The notes beneath the pieces were generated by a model that saw only the letters and a list, made by a program, of their open reading frames with translations, did not search any database and had not been told where the DNA came from. A stretch of DNA of 32,000 nt from Myxococcales bacterium (GTDB lineage Bacteria > Myxococcota_A > Polyangia > Haliangiales > Haliangiaceae). The stretch's first letter is position 1, and the number at the start of each line of letters is the position of its first letter. This document shows, piece by piece, positions 1-7,197 of this stretch. The stretch covers positions 1-32,000 of the forward strand of contig JAQBQF010000110.1 in the NCBI GenBank assembly GCA_028287115.1. Direction: 5' to 3'. Both the position numbers and the translations under genes were made by a program.

Positions 1-704
1 GTCACGAGAAATTCGGGCGCCCAGTACGAGAACGCGCCGATCGCCCACGTATACGCGCAGTAGCCGAGCACCGCGCGCCGAAACAGCGGGATGTTCGCGA
101 GCGTGCGCAGCCCGTCGATCAGCTTGGCCTTCGCGTGGCCGAGCTTGCGCGCGGGCTCCTCGATCAACAGGCACGTCAGCGCGAGGAGCACGCCGGGCCC
201 GCCGGTGATGAAGAACGCGGCGTGCCAGCCCCAATGTTTGTCGAGCGTGCCGCCGATCATGTAGCCGAGCGCGGAGCCGAGCGGGATCGCGAGGTAGAAG
301 ATCGCGAGCGCGCGGCCTTTGCCTTCGGGCGGCGTCAGGTCATCGATGATCGTCGGTGCCAGCGTCGCGTAGCTCGCCTCACCGACGCCGACGAACGCGC
401 GCGCGAGGAGCAGCGTCCACAGATCATTCGCGAACCCGGTCGCGGCGGTCGCGAGGCTCCACACGATCACGCCGCCCGCGATCAGCCCTTTGCGACTTCC
501 CTTGTCGGCACGCGCACCGAACAGCGGCGCGGTCGCGAAATATCCGATGAGGAAAGCGCTGGCCGCGAAGCCCGCCTGCGCCTTCGTCAGATCGAGATCC
601 TTCTCGACATGGACCAACACGGCGGCGAGCACCGTGCGATCGATGTAATTGAGGAAGTTCAGTGCCGTGAGGAGCCCGATGATCGCGGTTCGGTTCTTGA
701 TCAT
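1..704 (-). CDS. MFS transporter, Spinster-like (5' part, runs off the left edge)
   Basis: The first 234 codons of a major facilitator superfamily transporter are present; the rest lies outside the window. The start is the ATG at 704-702, preceded by a GGGGA ribosome-binding site. Helix 1 carries NYIDR (residues 19-23), typical of the Spinster-like and sugar-phosphate-type MFS branch. The loop between helices 2 and 3 holds the MFS signature GARADKGSRK (63-72). Further hydrophobic helices alternate with short loops up to the edge. It is an inner-membrane secondary carrier; the substrate cannot be read from this fragment. It is divergent from the signalling cluster at 944, separated by 239 bp. 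It is not an ethanolamine permease of the usual type, because those belong to the APC family, so no link to the eut genes is claimed. Confidence 0.88.
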   Translation of the reverse strand, partial: MIKNRTAIIGLLTALNFLNYIDRTVLAAVLVHVEKDLDLTKAQAGFAASAFLIGYFATAPLFGARADKGSRKGLIAGGVIVWSLATAATGFANDLWTLLLARAFVGVGEASYATLAPTIIDDLTPPEGKGRALAIFYLAIPLGSALGYMIGGTLDKHWGWHAAFFITGGPGVLLALTCLLIEEPARKLGHAKAKLIDGLRTLANIPLFRRAVLGYCAYTWAIGAFSYWAPEFLV

Positions 705-943
705 CGTCCCCTGCTCGAATGTAGACGATTCGATCCGGGCGGTGTCAGTGCCTACACGGTTACTTCACCGCCTCGCGTCGGTTGTCTCGCGAGACGCGCG
801 GGTGCGCGCGGCGGTGGTGAGCGCGAGCGTAGCACCGGCGTTCGCTGTTCATCGATCGAGAATATGGTCGTGAGTTTCAGAGCTCTCTACGTTGTTGCGA
901 AAAGACTCTCGATCTCACGCGCGTCCTTCGCGATACTGCGATC
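705..943. promoter_or_regulatory. Divergent intergenic region with a 12-bp palindrome
   Basis: This gap separates two divergent genes and must contain both promoters. I see no credible gene in it. A perfect palindrome GTCTCGCGAGAC lies at 784-795, about 80 bp upstream of the MFS start, and could be an operator. The sequence GATACT occurs just upstream of the GTG at 944, which has no Shine-Dalgarno sequence, so that gene may be leaderless or weakly initiated. All regulatory assignments here are inference. Confidence 0.3.
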
Positions 944-1324
944 GTGAGCCCGTGGTCAGGTTTCGAATTCATCCACGAGCGTGATTTCGAGGCCGCAGTG
1001 TCCTCTACTCCGGAGCTGGAGCTTCGGTTGAGCGGCAACGCCGACAACGCTGCATTGACACCGCTCCGGGAGCTCGTTGGCCGGCTTCATCGAAAGATTT
1101 GCGAGGTCGCCACGTGCCAGATCGTCATCGATATCCGCCGGCTCGAATTCATGAGCGCATCGTGCTTCAACGTGCTCGTCTCCTGGATCGCCTTGATCCA
1201 GGATCTCGCGCCCGAGGCTCGCTACAAGCTCCGTTTCAAATCTGACCCGGCGATCCCGTGGCAGCGGCGCAGCCTGCGTACGTTGTCATGCTTCGCGACA
1301 GACCTGATCACGGTCGAGGCCTGA
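944..1324 (+). CDS. STAS-like partner-switching protein (copy 1; slr1659/SiaC-like)
   Basis: A 126-residue protein with the size and pattern of a STAS-type anti-sigma-factor antagonist. A beta strand VIDIRRLEF (61-69) leads into SASC (71-74), the position where the phosphorylated Ser sits in STAS proteins, followed by an amphipathic helix. The C-terminal half has YKLRF and WQRRSL (106-111). A second gene at 3021 encodes a clear paralogue with the same motifs. I recall similar features in the cyanobacterial slr1659-type regulators and, more distantly, SiaC, but this is from memory. The start is a GTG with no good Shine-Dalgarno sequence. The stop is one base before the CheA-like gene, so the two are cotranscribed. 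The role is inferred: a phosphorylatable switch protein read by the kinase or phosphatase of this cluster. Confidence 0.72.
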   Translation: MSPWSGFEFIHERDFEAAVSSTPELELRLSGNADNAALTPLRELVGRLHRKICEVATCQIVIDIRRLEFMSASCFNVLVSWIALIQDLAPEARYKLRFKSDPAIPWQRRSLRTLSCFATDLITVEA

Positions 1325-1325
1325 C

Positions 1326-2822
1326 ATGGGAATCTCCGACGAGCTCGTCATGCAGTTCCGCGCCGCCGCACTCGGGCATCTCGATCGCGTCGAATCGGCA
1401 TGGCAGGCCGTGCTGACGAGCGTCGATGACGAAGCAGCGGCGCTGATTCATCGCGAGATCCACACCCTGAAAGGCGACTCGAGCGTCGTCGGGTTCGCCG
1501 ACGTCAATCTCGTTTGTCACAAGCTCGAAGATCTACTCGAGGTTGCCCGCAGCCGCGGTTACGCGATCGATGAGGACTTCGATCTCGCGGTGAATATGGC
1601 GCTGCGCTTCTTGGCCATGCTCGTCCGCAAGAAAGTAGGTGCTCAACTAAGTGGGATCGATCTGCCCGGGTTCGTACGTCAGATCGATGCGATCCTCGTC
1701 GAAGCGAGGGGCGAGGTGTCGGGTCGCCATCGTGTCGCCTCCGGAACGTCGCCGATCGCAAAGCCCAACCCGACGCCGATGCGCATCTCTCCGGCTCTCC
1801 GCGCACGTCTCGAAGCGCTCGCCGTCGATGCATTCATCGAGTACGCCCAAGCACAAGGGAACCGTCGTAATCGGTTGCGCGCGTCCTGGCACTCGCTCCG
1901 CGAGCTGATCGGTCTCCAGCGCGCGGTGATCGGTCCGGCACAGCTCGCCAAGCACAAGGCCGGCGCACTCGCGCTCGCGCGCGACCTCGGCAAACAAATT
2001 GCCGTGAGCTTGGAGCTCGAAACCGCCGAGGTCACCGCCGAGATCCTCACCGCTGCCGATGCAGCGTTGCTGCATCTCGTTCGCAACGCGGTCGACCACG
2101 GCATCGAACCTGTCGCGCAGCGCACCGCCGCTGGCAAATCGCCGAGCGGCAAGATCGCGATCTTTAGCGGAGTGCGCGACGGAGCGTACGTGGTGTCGGT
2201 CACCGACGATGGTGGCGGAATCGATTTCGGGCGCGTCCACGCGCGAGCCGTCGAGCTCGGTATCGTTTCGTCGCCGATGAGCCAGACGGTCGATCAAGAG
2301 CGCTGGATCGAGATCATCTGTCATCCCGGACTCACGACGCGTACTCACGTGAGTGAAGTGTCAGGACGAGGCGTTGGGCTGGATGCGGTGCGCACCGCGA
2401 TTATCGACCTCGGAGGGGCGCTGACCCTGATGTCGAGTGCAGGGAAGGGCACGACGTGGACCATCACGATCCCCTTGTCGAGCATCAGCGTCAAAGCCCA
2501 CGTATTTCGCGCCCCAGGATTGTCGTTTCCAGTAGCGATCGACGCCGCATGGAAGCTCTGCGACGGCATCGCAGGTGCGCCGGTCATCGATCTCGCGACC
2601 TACGGCTTTGGGATGTCGAGTGAGTCCGCCCCCGGCGCAGATCAGGTGCGTCGCGTGTGGTTCACGCGTGGCGATCAGGAGATCGGGATTGTCGTCGACG
2701 AGTTGCCGATCTTGACGATGGTCCGCAGGCTTGTTGTCACTCCCGCGGCCTCGGCGAGCGAGCTCATGAGCCTGGATGCGATCGAAGGTCTCCTCGTGCG
2801 TCCCGATCGACTCGTTCGATAA
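1326..2822 (+). CDS. CheA-like hybrid-less histidine kinase (Hpt, HATPase, CheW domains)
   Basis: A 498-residue cytoplasmic kinase with CheA domain order. The N-terminal Hpt domain has the phosphorylatable His46 in HTLKGD. A proline-containing linker (about 125-155) stands where CheA has its CheY-binding P2 domain, so P2 is absent. A helical dimerisation-like stretch (155-205) precedes the ATPase with N box LHLVRNAVDHG (249-259), G1 box DDGGGID (294-300) and G2 box GRGVGLDAV (348-356). Residues 388-498 resemble the CheW/P5 coupling domain. At under 500 residues it is shorter than typical CheA (around 650). No receptor, CheW, CheY, CheR or CheB gene is nearby; its neighbours are STAS, RsbW-like and PP2C genes. 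It probably donates phosphate to an unlinked receiver or regulates the partner switch; that role is inferred. Confidence 0.88.
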   Translation: MGISDELVMQFRAAALGHLDRVESAWQAVLTSVDDEAAALIHREIHTLKGDSSVVGFADVNLVCHKLEDLLEVARSRGYAIDEDFDLAVNMALRFLAMLVRKKVGAQLSGIDLPGFVRQIDAILVEARGEVSGRHRVASGTSPIAKPNPTPMRISPALRARLEALAVDAFIEYAQAQGNRRNRLRASWHSLRELIGLQRAVIGPAQLAKHKAGALALARDLGKQIAVSLELETAEVTAEILTAADAALLHLVRNAVDHGIEPVAQRTAAGKSPSGKIAIFSGVRDGAYVVSVTDDGGGIDFGRVHARAVELGIVSSPMSQTVDQERWIEIICHPGLTTRTHVSEVSGRGVGLDAVRTAIIDLGGALTLMSSAGKGTTWTITIPLSSISVKAHVFRAPGLSFPVAIDAAWKLCDGIAGAPVIDLATYGFGMSSESAPGADQVRRVWFTRGDQEIGIVVDELPILTMVRRLVVTPAASASELMSLDAIEGLLVRPDRLVR

Positions 2823-2938
2823 CGCCCGCCCAAAATTCGCGAGAGGCTCATCGAGTCGAGGTGTCGCGACTACGTTCAACATGGACGGAATATTCTAAGA
2901 CTCACTCATCTGCGCCAATTCCACAGTACGTATCCTCA

Positions 2939-2968
2939 TTGACAATTTTTCGACTCACTCGCTACCGT
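2939..2968 (+). promoter_or_regulatory. Possible sigma-70-like promoter for the STAS2 operon
   Basis: The 198-bp gap between the CheA-like gene and the second STAS gene contains a perfect -35 hexamer TTGACA (2939-2944) followed after 18 bp by TACCGT (2963-2968), a weak -10. The gap is also locally AT-richer than its surroundings. Two copies of GACTCACTC occur at 2899-2907 and 2952-2960, the second inside the spacer. This would allow the 3021-5864 genes to be transcribed separately from the upstream pair. No other element is seen in this gap. Confidence 0.35.
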
Positions 2969-3020
2969 ACAACCGCGGGAGATTCTCGAGAGCGTCACCC
3001 GCTTTTGTGTGAGGGAGGCC

Positions 3021-3395
3021 ATGGTGCGGAGCTCATTCGATCAGTTGACGGCGAACACGTCGCGCGAGGGCGCCACGATCACCCTTACTTGCAGCGGCTC
3101 TGCGGAGACCGATGCGCTGTCTCATTTGAGAGTTGTCCTCTCGACATTGCACGAAGAGGCGTTACGGACCTCGACACGCGATGTGGTCGCCGACATTCGT
3201 GCACTCGAGTTCGCGACCTCGTCGTGTCTCAAGGAGCTCGTCACCTGGCTCATGCGCGTCATCGAGCTCGACGATGATCGACGTTACCAGGTGCGGTTCC
3301 GCTCGAATCCTCGCCATTCTTGGCAACGGCGCAGCCTCGGCGCTCTCGCAGCCTTCGCGGGCAACGTCGTACAAATCGAGGCGGAGGCTTCATGA
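3021..3395 (+). CDS. STAS-like partner-switching protein (copy 2; slr1659/SiaC-like)
   Basis: A 124-residue paralogue of the protein at 944. The two align across the STAS core and C terminus: VADIRALEF (56-64), SSC (67-69), RYQVRF and WQRRSL (101-106), ending in VQIEAE against the VEA end of copy 1. The ATG at 3021 follows GAGGGAGG directly; a GTG at 3009 is in frame but less well placed. The stop TGA overlaps the ATG of the next gene (ATGA, 3392-3395), so the STAS protein and the RsbW-like ATPase are translationally coupled, as is usual for an anti-sigma antagonist and its kinase. The expected phosphosite is Ser67 or Ser68. Target and direction of signalling are unknown. Confidence 0.72.
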   Translation: MVRSSFDQLTANTSREGATITLTCSGSAETDALSHLRVVLSTLHEEALRTSTRDVVADIRALEFATSSCLKELVTWLMRVIELDDDRRYQVRFRSNPRHSWQRRSLGALAAFAGNVVQIEAEAS

Positions 3396-3862
3396 TGACC
3401 GGTCGCCACCTCGAGGTCGATGGAGTGCTGGGCATCAACGATGTTCCCGACGTTCGGCGATTCGTCGCAACCGTCCATCACCGCTTCGTGCCCGATGACG
3501 ACGATCTCTCACGGGTCGCGATGGCGACTCACGAGCTCCTCGAAAATGCCGTCAAGTTTTCGGTCGACGGGATCGCGACACTGCGAATCGAGCTCCTCGC
3601 TAATAACCGGATCAGCATCACCACGCGAAATCGCGCGCATCCCGAGAACGTCGAGGATCTGAAACAACTGGCGCGCGAGATTCACGAGGCCGTCCATCCA
3701 ATGCTGCATTACCTCGACCTGATGAGACGGTCTCCGAATCGCAGCATGGGCGGGCTCGGCCTCGGCCGTGTCGCGGCGGAAGGCGAGATGCAGATCGACC
3801 TCCAGCTCGACGGCGAGTTCGTTCAAGTCCGCGCCGAGACGACGCTGGCGGAACCGCGGTGA
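3392..3862 (+). CDS. RsbW/SiaB-like ATP-binding protein (GHKL fold, divergent)
   Basis: A 156-residue protein with the GHKL ATPase pattern of anti-sigma-factor kinases. The N box is HELLENAVKFS (47-57) and the glycine-rich lid is GGLGLGR (120-126). The usual DxGxG (G1) motif is missing: the segment where it is expected reads NRAHPENVEDL (80-90). That absence, plus coupling to a STAS-like gene and proximity to a PP2C gene, fits the slr1658/SiaB branch better than classical RsbW, but the family placement is from memory. The start is ATG 3392 (overlapping the previous stop) or ATG 3395; GGAGG upstream serves both. The predicted role is to phosphorylate or sequester a STAS partner. The stop overlaps the next GTG (3859-3862). 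Confidence 0.75.
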   Translation: MMTGRHLEVDGVLGINDVPDVRRFVATVHHRFVPDDDDLSRVAMATHELLENAVKFSVDGIATLRIELLANNRISITTRNRAHPENVEDLKQLAREIHEAVHPMLHYLDLMRRSPNRSMGGLGLGRVAAEGEMQIDLQLDGEFVQVRAETTLAEPR

Positions 3863-4476
3863 GCTGGAAGCGGAGGCTGGTCTACGCTGGGTTGACGTTC
3901 TGGTTCGGCGGGTTGCTGGCCGCGTTCTACCTCGTGTGGCGTTACAAGATGAGCCCCGGTCCTCTCGCGGACGCACCGGAGACGTGGCCCGAAGCAAGTG
4001 TGCTCCGCTGGTCGCCGGACGTTGCGAACATCGTGATGTTCGCGCACCCGCAATGTCCCTGCACGCGAGCAAGCCTCGTGGAGCTATCGCGGCTCGCGGA
4101 TGAATTGCGTGGCGAAGCAAAGATCCACGTCGTGATCATTCATCCGGATGACACGCCAAGCGACTTCATCAACGGTGGCATCGCAAATCGAACGGCAGCG
4201 ATCCCGAATGCCGAGTTGATCATCGATCACGGAGGTAAAGAGGCGGCGCGGTTCGGAGCCGTGGTCTCGGGATCCACGGTCGTCTACAGCCGCGACCGGA
4301 AGTTGGTGTTTCGCGGCGGCCTCACGACCGCGCGCGGCCACGAAGGTCGTGGACCGGCCCACGATCGAATCCTAGGGGCGATCGCCGCAAAGCCAGTCGA
4401 CCGCCACGATGCTCCGACGTTCGGTTGTTCACTCCGGCAAGCCGATCGACCCATCAGCACGGATCACACACCATGA
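3859..4476 (+). CDS. RedB-like, membrane-anchored thioredoxin-fold protein
   Basis: A 205-residue protein with one N-terminal membrane helix (about 8-27), after which the rest should face the periplasm. The core has a strand leading into HPQCPCTRASLVEL (63-76), where Cys66 and Cys68 form a CxC motif at the N-terminus of a helix, as in thioredoxin-fold proteins annotated RedB. Classical thioredoxins have CxxC, so a typical disulfide reductase is not implied; redox sensing, copper binding or disulfide exchange are all possible. The last 25 or so residues look unstructured. It starts with GTG overlapping the previous stop, and its own TGA overlaps the ATG of the phosphatase gene, so it is firmly embedded in the signalling operon. 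That placement hints at a redox input, which is inference. Confidence 0.7.
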   Translation: MSWKRRLVYAGLTFWFGGLLAAFYLVWRYKMSPGPLADAPETWPEASVLRWSPDVANIVMFAHPQCPCTRASLVELSRLADELRGEAKIHVVIIHPDDTPSDFINGGIANRTAAIPNAELIIDHGGKEAARFGAVVSGSTVVYSRDRKLVFRGGLTTARGHEGRGPAHDRILGAIAAKPVDRHDAPTFGCSLRQADRPISTDHTP

Positions 4477-5864
4477 ACGCAACGCCCATGATCATCGACG
4501 CCGCCGAGCAGACGCAACGTGCGGAGGCGCTGTTCCAGCAACGGAATCTCGACAACCTGCGGCGGGTCGATCGCTGGTTCGCATACCTGATGTTCGGGCA
4601 ATGGGTGTTTGCGATCGCGTTGGCGCTGTGGATCTCTCCCTATACGTGGGTCGGTACGGTGCAGTCGGTCCACATGCACGTGTTCATCGCGGTCTTTGTC
4701 GGCGGCGCGATCTCCGCTGTGCCGATCGCGTTGGCGATCCTCCGGCCGGGATGGATCGTCACTCGCAACGTGATCGCGGTAGCCCAGATGCTGTGGTCGG
4801 CGTTGCTGATCCACCTCTCGGGCGGTCGCATCGAGACGCACTTCCACGTGTTCGGCTCGCTCGCGTTCCTCGCGTTTTATCGCGACTGGAAAGTCCTCGT
4901 GCCTGCGACCGTTGTCGTTGCTGCCGACCACTTCGTTCGTCAGATGCTGTGGCCCGAATCGGTGTTCGGAATGTCCAACCCAGAATCGTGGCGGTTCCTC
5001 GAGCATGCCGGCTGGGTGGTGTTCGAGGACGTGTTCCTCATCATCGCGTGCCTGACGAGCGAGGCCGAGATGCGGAAGATCGCCACTCAACAAGTGGCGG
5101 TCGAAAGCACGGAGCGCGCGGCAAAGGAAATGGAGATCGCCGCGTCGATCCAGACATCGATCTTGCCGCGTGACGTTTCGGTGCCGGGGCTCGAGGCAGC
5201 CGCGGCCATGCGGCCGGCGGAGCACGTCGGCGGCGACTATTACGACGTGATGCGGGTCAACAACGGCTGCTGGATCGCGATTGGAGATGTCACCGGGCAT
5301 GGCGTTCGTGCGGGGCTGACGATGCTGCAGGCGCAGAGTGCGTTATCCGCGCTGATCCGTCACGACCCGCAAGCGCGGCCCGCGGATGTCTGGGTCGGCC
5401 TCAACCGCGCCTACTTCAACAACGTTCGCGAGCGCCTACACCACGACGACCACATGACGTTTTCCCTGATTCGGTTTCGCGACGATGGCGGGTTCGAGGT
5501 GGTCGGAGCCCACGAGGAGATCGTGATCTGGCGCAACCAGAGAGCCACCTGCGAGACGCTGCCCCTGTCGGGTACATGGGTCGGCCTTGCGACCGATGCC
5601 AAGGCGCCTGCACAGAGCTTCCGGCTCGGGTTGGGCGATTTGCTCGTGCTCTATACCGACGGCATCATCGAGGCGCGCGACGAGAATGGCCAGATGGTCG
5701 GGATCGAAGCCGTCCGCGAGGCGGTCACGCAAAGTCACGCCAAGTCCGTGGAAGAGATTCGCGACGCGATCTTCGCGCTCGGAGGCGGCCGGCGTCGTGA
5801 TGACGATGCGAGTGTGCTCGTGTTCCGTTACACGGGCGTCGCCGCGAACGAGGCTGCAGCATAA
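4473..5864 (+). CDS. Membrane-bound SpoIIE/RsbU-type PP2C serine phosphatase
   Basis: A 463-residue protein. Residues 35-195 form about six membrane helices rich in conserved-looking His (HMHVF at 67-71, GGRIETHFHVFGSLAF at 117-132, ADHF at 151-154), a sensor domain I have seen joined to other bacterial signalling outputs. A coiled-coil linker (about 198-225) leads to a PP2C domain with metal-binding motifs GGDYYD (253-258), GDVTGHG (271-277), LYTDGIIEA and a C-terminal DDDASVLVF. It should dephosphorylate STAS-type proteins such as those at 944 and 3021. ATG 4473 is chosen over an upstream TTG (4425) because it gives the ATGA overlap seen throughout this operon. This is the last gene of the cluster. 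Confidence 0.9.
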   Translation: MNATPMIIDAAEQTQRAEALFQQRNLDNLRRVDRWFAYLMFGQWVFAIALALWISPYTWVGTVQSVHMHVFIAVFVGGAISAVPIALAILRPGWIVTRNVIAVAQMLWSALLIHLSGGRIETHFHVFGSLAFLAFYRDWKVLVPATVVVAADHFVRQMLWPESVFGMSNPESWRFLEHAGWVVFEDVFLIIACLTSEAEMRKIATQQVAVESTERAAKEMEIAASIQTSILPRDVSVPGLEAAAAMRPAEHVGGDYYDVMRVNNGCWIAIGDVTGHGVRAGLTMLQAQSALSALIRHDPQARPADVWVGLNRAYFNNVRERLHHDDHMTFSLIRFRDDGGFEVVGAHEEIVIWRNQRATCETLPLSGTWVGLATDAKAPAQSFRLGLGDLLVLYTDGIIEARDENGQMVGIEAVREAVTQSHAKSVEEIRDAIFALGGGRRRDDDASVLVFRYTGVAANEAAA

Positions 5865-5928
5865 TCGCAGGCCGCGAAACGGCAGTGACACGTGAGTGCG
5901 CGCAGCTCACCGCAGATCGAGCGAGCGG

Positions 5929-7050
5929 CTATTTGCTCGTCACTTCGTTGCCGGCGAGCTCCTTGATCGAGAGGATCAACTTGTCGGGCCCATCGGCGAG
6001 GCTCCACACGGTCACGGTGTAGGCACCCGGTTTCAGCGTCGTGGTCTTCGTCTTGTAGTCCTCGCTCGCCTTGGTGATTCCGATGTTGATGCCGACGTTC
6101 ATCGGAAAGCCAAGCGAATTCTCGACGCCGATCCGCGGATAGGCAGTCTTCTTCTCGCGGGGCAGTGGCTTCGCACCGAGCTCGTACTTGCCGGCCTTGG
6201 TGACGTTCCACTTGAATACGTGCTGGTGCGTCTTGCCGGGCTTCGTCGTGCCGTCGGGCTGGAGCTCCTGATAATCCGTGACCGCCGACGTGACGACACA
6301 CTCGCGCTGCGTACCTTCGAGCGATTCGCCGCAAGGCTTCGCTTCGCCCGGCTTGAGGATCATGACCGGGACGCCTGCCACCGCGACCGCACCGCCGAAC
6401 GCGAACAAGATCGTCGCCAGCCGCTTCGTCGATCCGAGCAGCGCGTCACGCCCGCGCGTCGAGACCATGAGCTTTCCGCTTTGCGGCTTGCCGAGTTGTC
6501 CGCCTTGCAGCTTGCCGAGCGCGAACAACTTCGCATCGGCCGGGATGATCCGCTCGGTCGCGCGGTACTCGAGAACCTCGGGACCGCCCATCACGGCGCC
6601 GACGAGGTTCGCGAGCAGACCGAGCCCGGGGCCACCCGGAGGCTGGCCGGAGTACGACTGAACCAGATCGGCATCGAGGGCTTCCTGCGCCTGAACGAAG
6701 ACCGGTCCCGAGCCGTCGTCGAGCTGGAACACCGAACCGAAGTGCTGATCGCTCGCGGTCTTCCAACTGGTCGTCGTTTGCGTGCCCTTCTTCTCTTTGA
6801 CCTTCTTCTCGATCTTCAGCGAGTAGTAGACGCAGGGCCGATTCGAGCACGGTGCCATCAGCGGCTGCATCGTCCGCACGGCGCCTTCAATGCCGACCAA
6901 GCCCTCGAGGTTCGGGCTCTGTGCCGCCTCGCCGGTTCTACGGAGCGGCGCGGCCAAGATGCGCTTTGCCTTATTTCGTGTGACCAGCCCCATGACCACG
7001 ATGAGCGATCCGGCGACTAACAATCCGATTCCGAGGTAGAGCATCGACAT
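5929..7050 (-). CDS. GIDE-domain (E3 ubiquitin ligase-like) membrane protein
   Basis: A 373-residue protein with an N-terminal helix (about 3-23), a conserved core with APCSNRPCVYYSLKIE (67-82), and a second helix near 210-232 followed by a beta-rich C-terminal domain of about 130 residues. The core matches the GIDE domain first described in mitochondrial E3 ligase MUL1/MAPL, where it lies between two membrane helices. The eukaryotic RING finger is absent, so no ligase activity is implied. The tail contains AGKYELG and a strand-rich region suggestive of an extracytoplasmic beta-sandwich. ATG 7050 is preferred to GTG 7056 because AAGGA lies 7 nt upstream of it. It stands alone: convergent with the phosphatase gene and 147 bp downstream of eutL. 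Function is unknown. Confidence 0.75.
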   Translation of the reverse strand: MSMLYLGIGLLVAGSLIVVMGLVTRNKAKRILAAPLRRTGEAAQSPNLEGLVGIEGAVRTMQPLMAPCSNRPCVYYSLKIEKKVKEKKGTQTTTSWKTASDQHFGSVFQLDDGSGPVFVQAQEALDADLVQSYSGQPPGGPGLGLLANLVGAVMGGPEVLEYRATERIIPADAKLFALGKLQGGQLGKPQSGKLMVSTRGRDALLGSTKRLATILFAFGGAVAVAGVPVMILKPGEAKPCGESLEGTQRECVVTSAVTDYQELQPDGTTKPGKTHQHVFKWNVTKAGKYELGAKPLPREKKTAYPRIGVENSLGFPMNVGINIGITKASEDYKTKTTTLKPGAYTVTVWSLADGPDKLILSIKELAGNEVTSK

Positions 7051-7197
7051 ACGCACTTCCTTGTTGTGTGGGTCGGGCGACTAAGCAATGCGCGGACCAG
7101 ACAAGGGCGTACGTGTTCAAACGACTTACGAACTGAACCGGGCGTGTTGTGTCGTCACGCGTGTCACTCGCACCGCCTTCGTGGCGACGGCGACGGG

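Noticed and set aside
5865..5928. Terminator between the phosphatase and GIDE genes
   Set aside because: GTGAG and CTCAC can pair around a 9-nt loop, but the stem is only 5 bp and neither strand has a T-tract.
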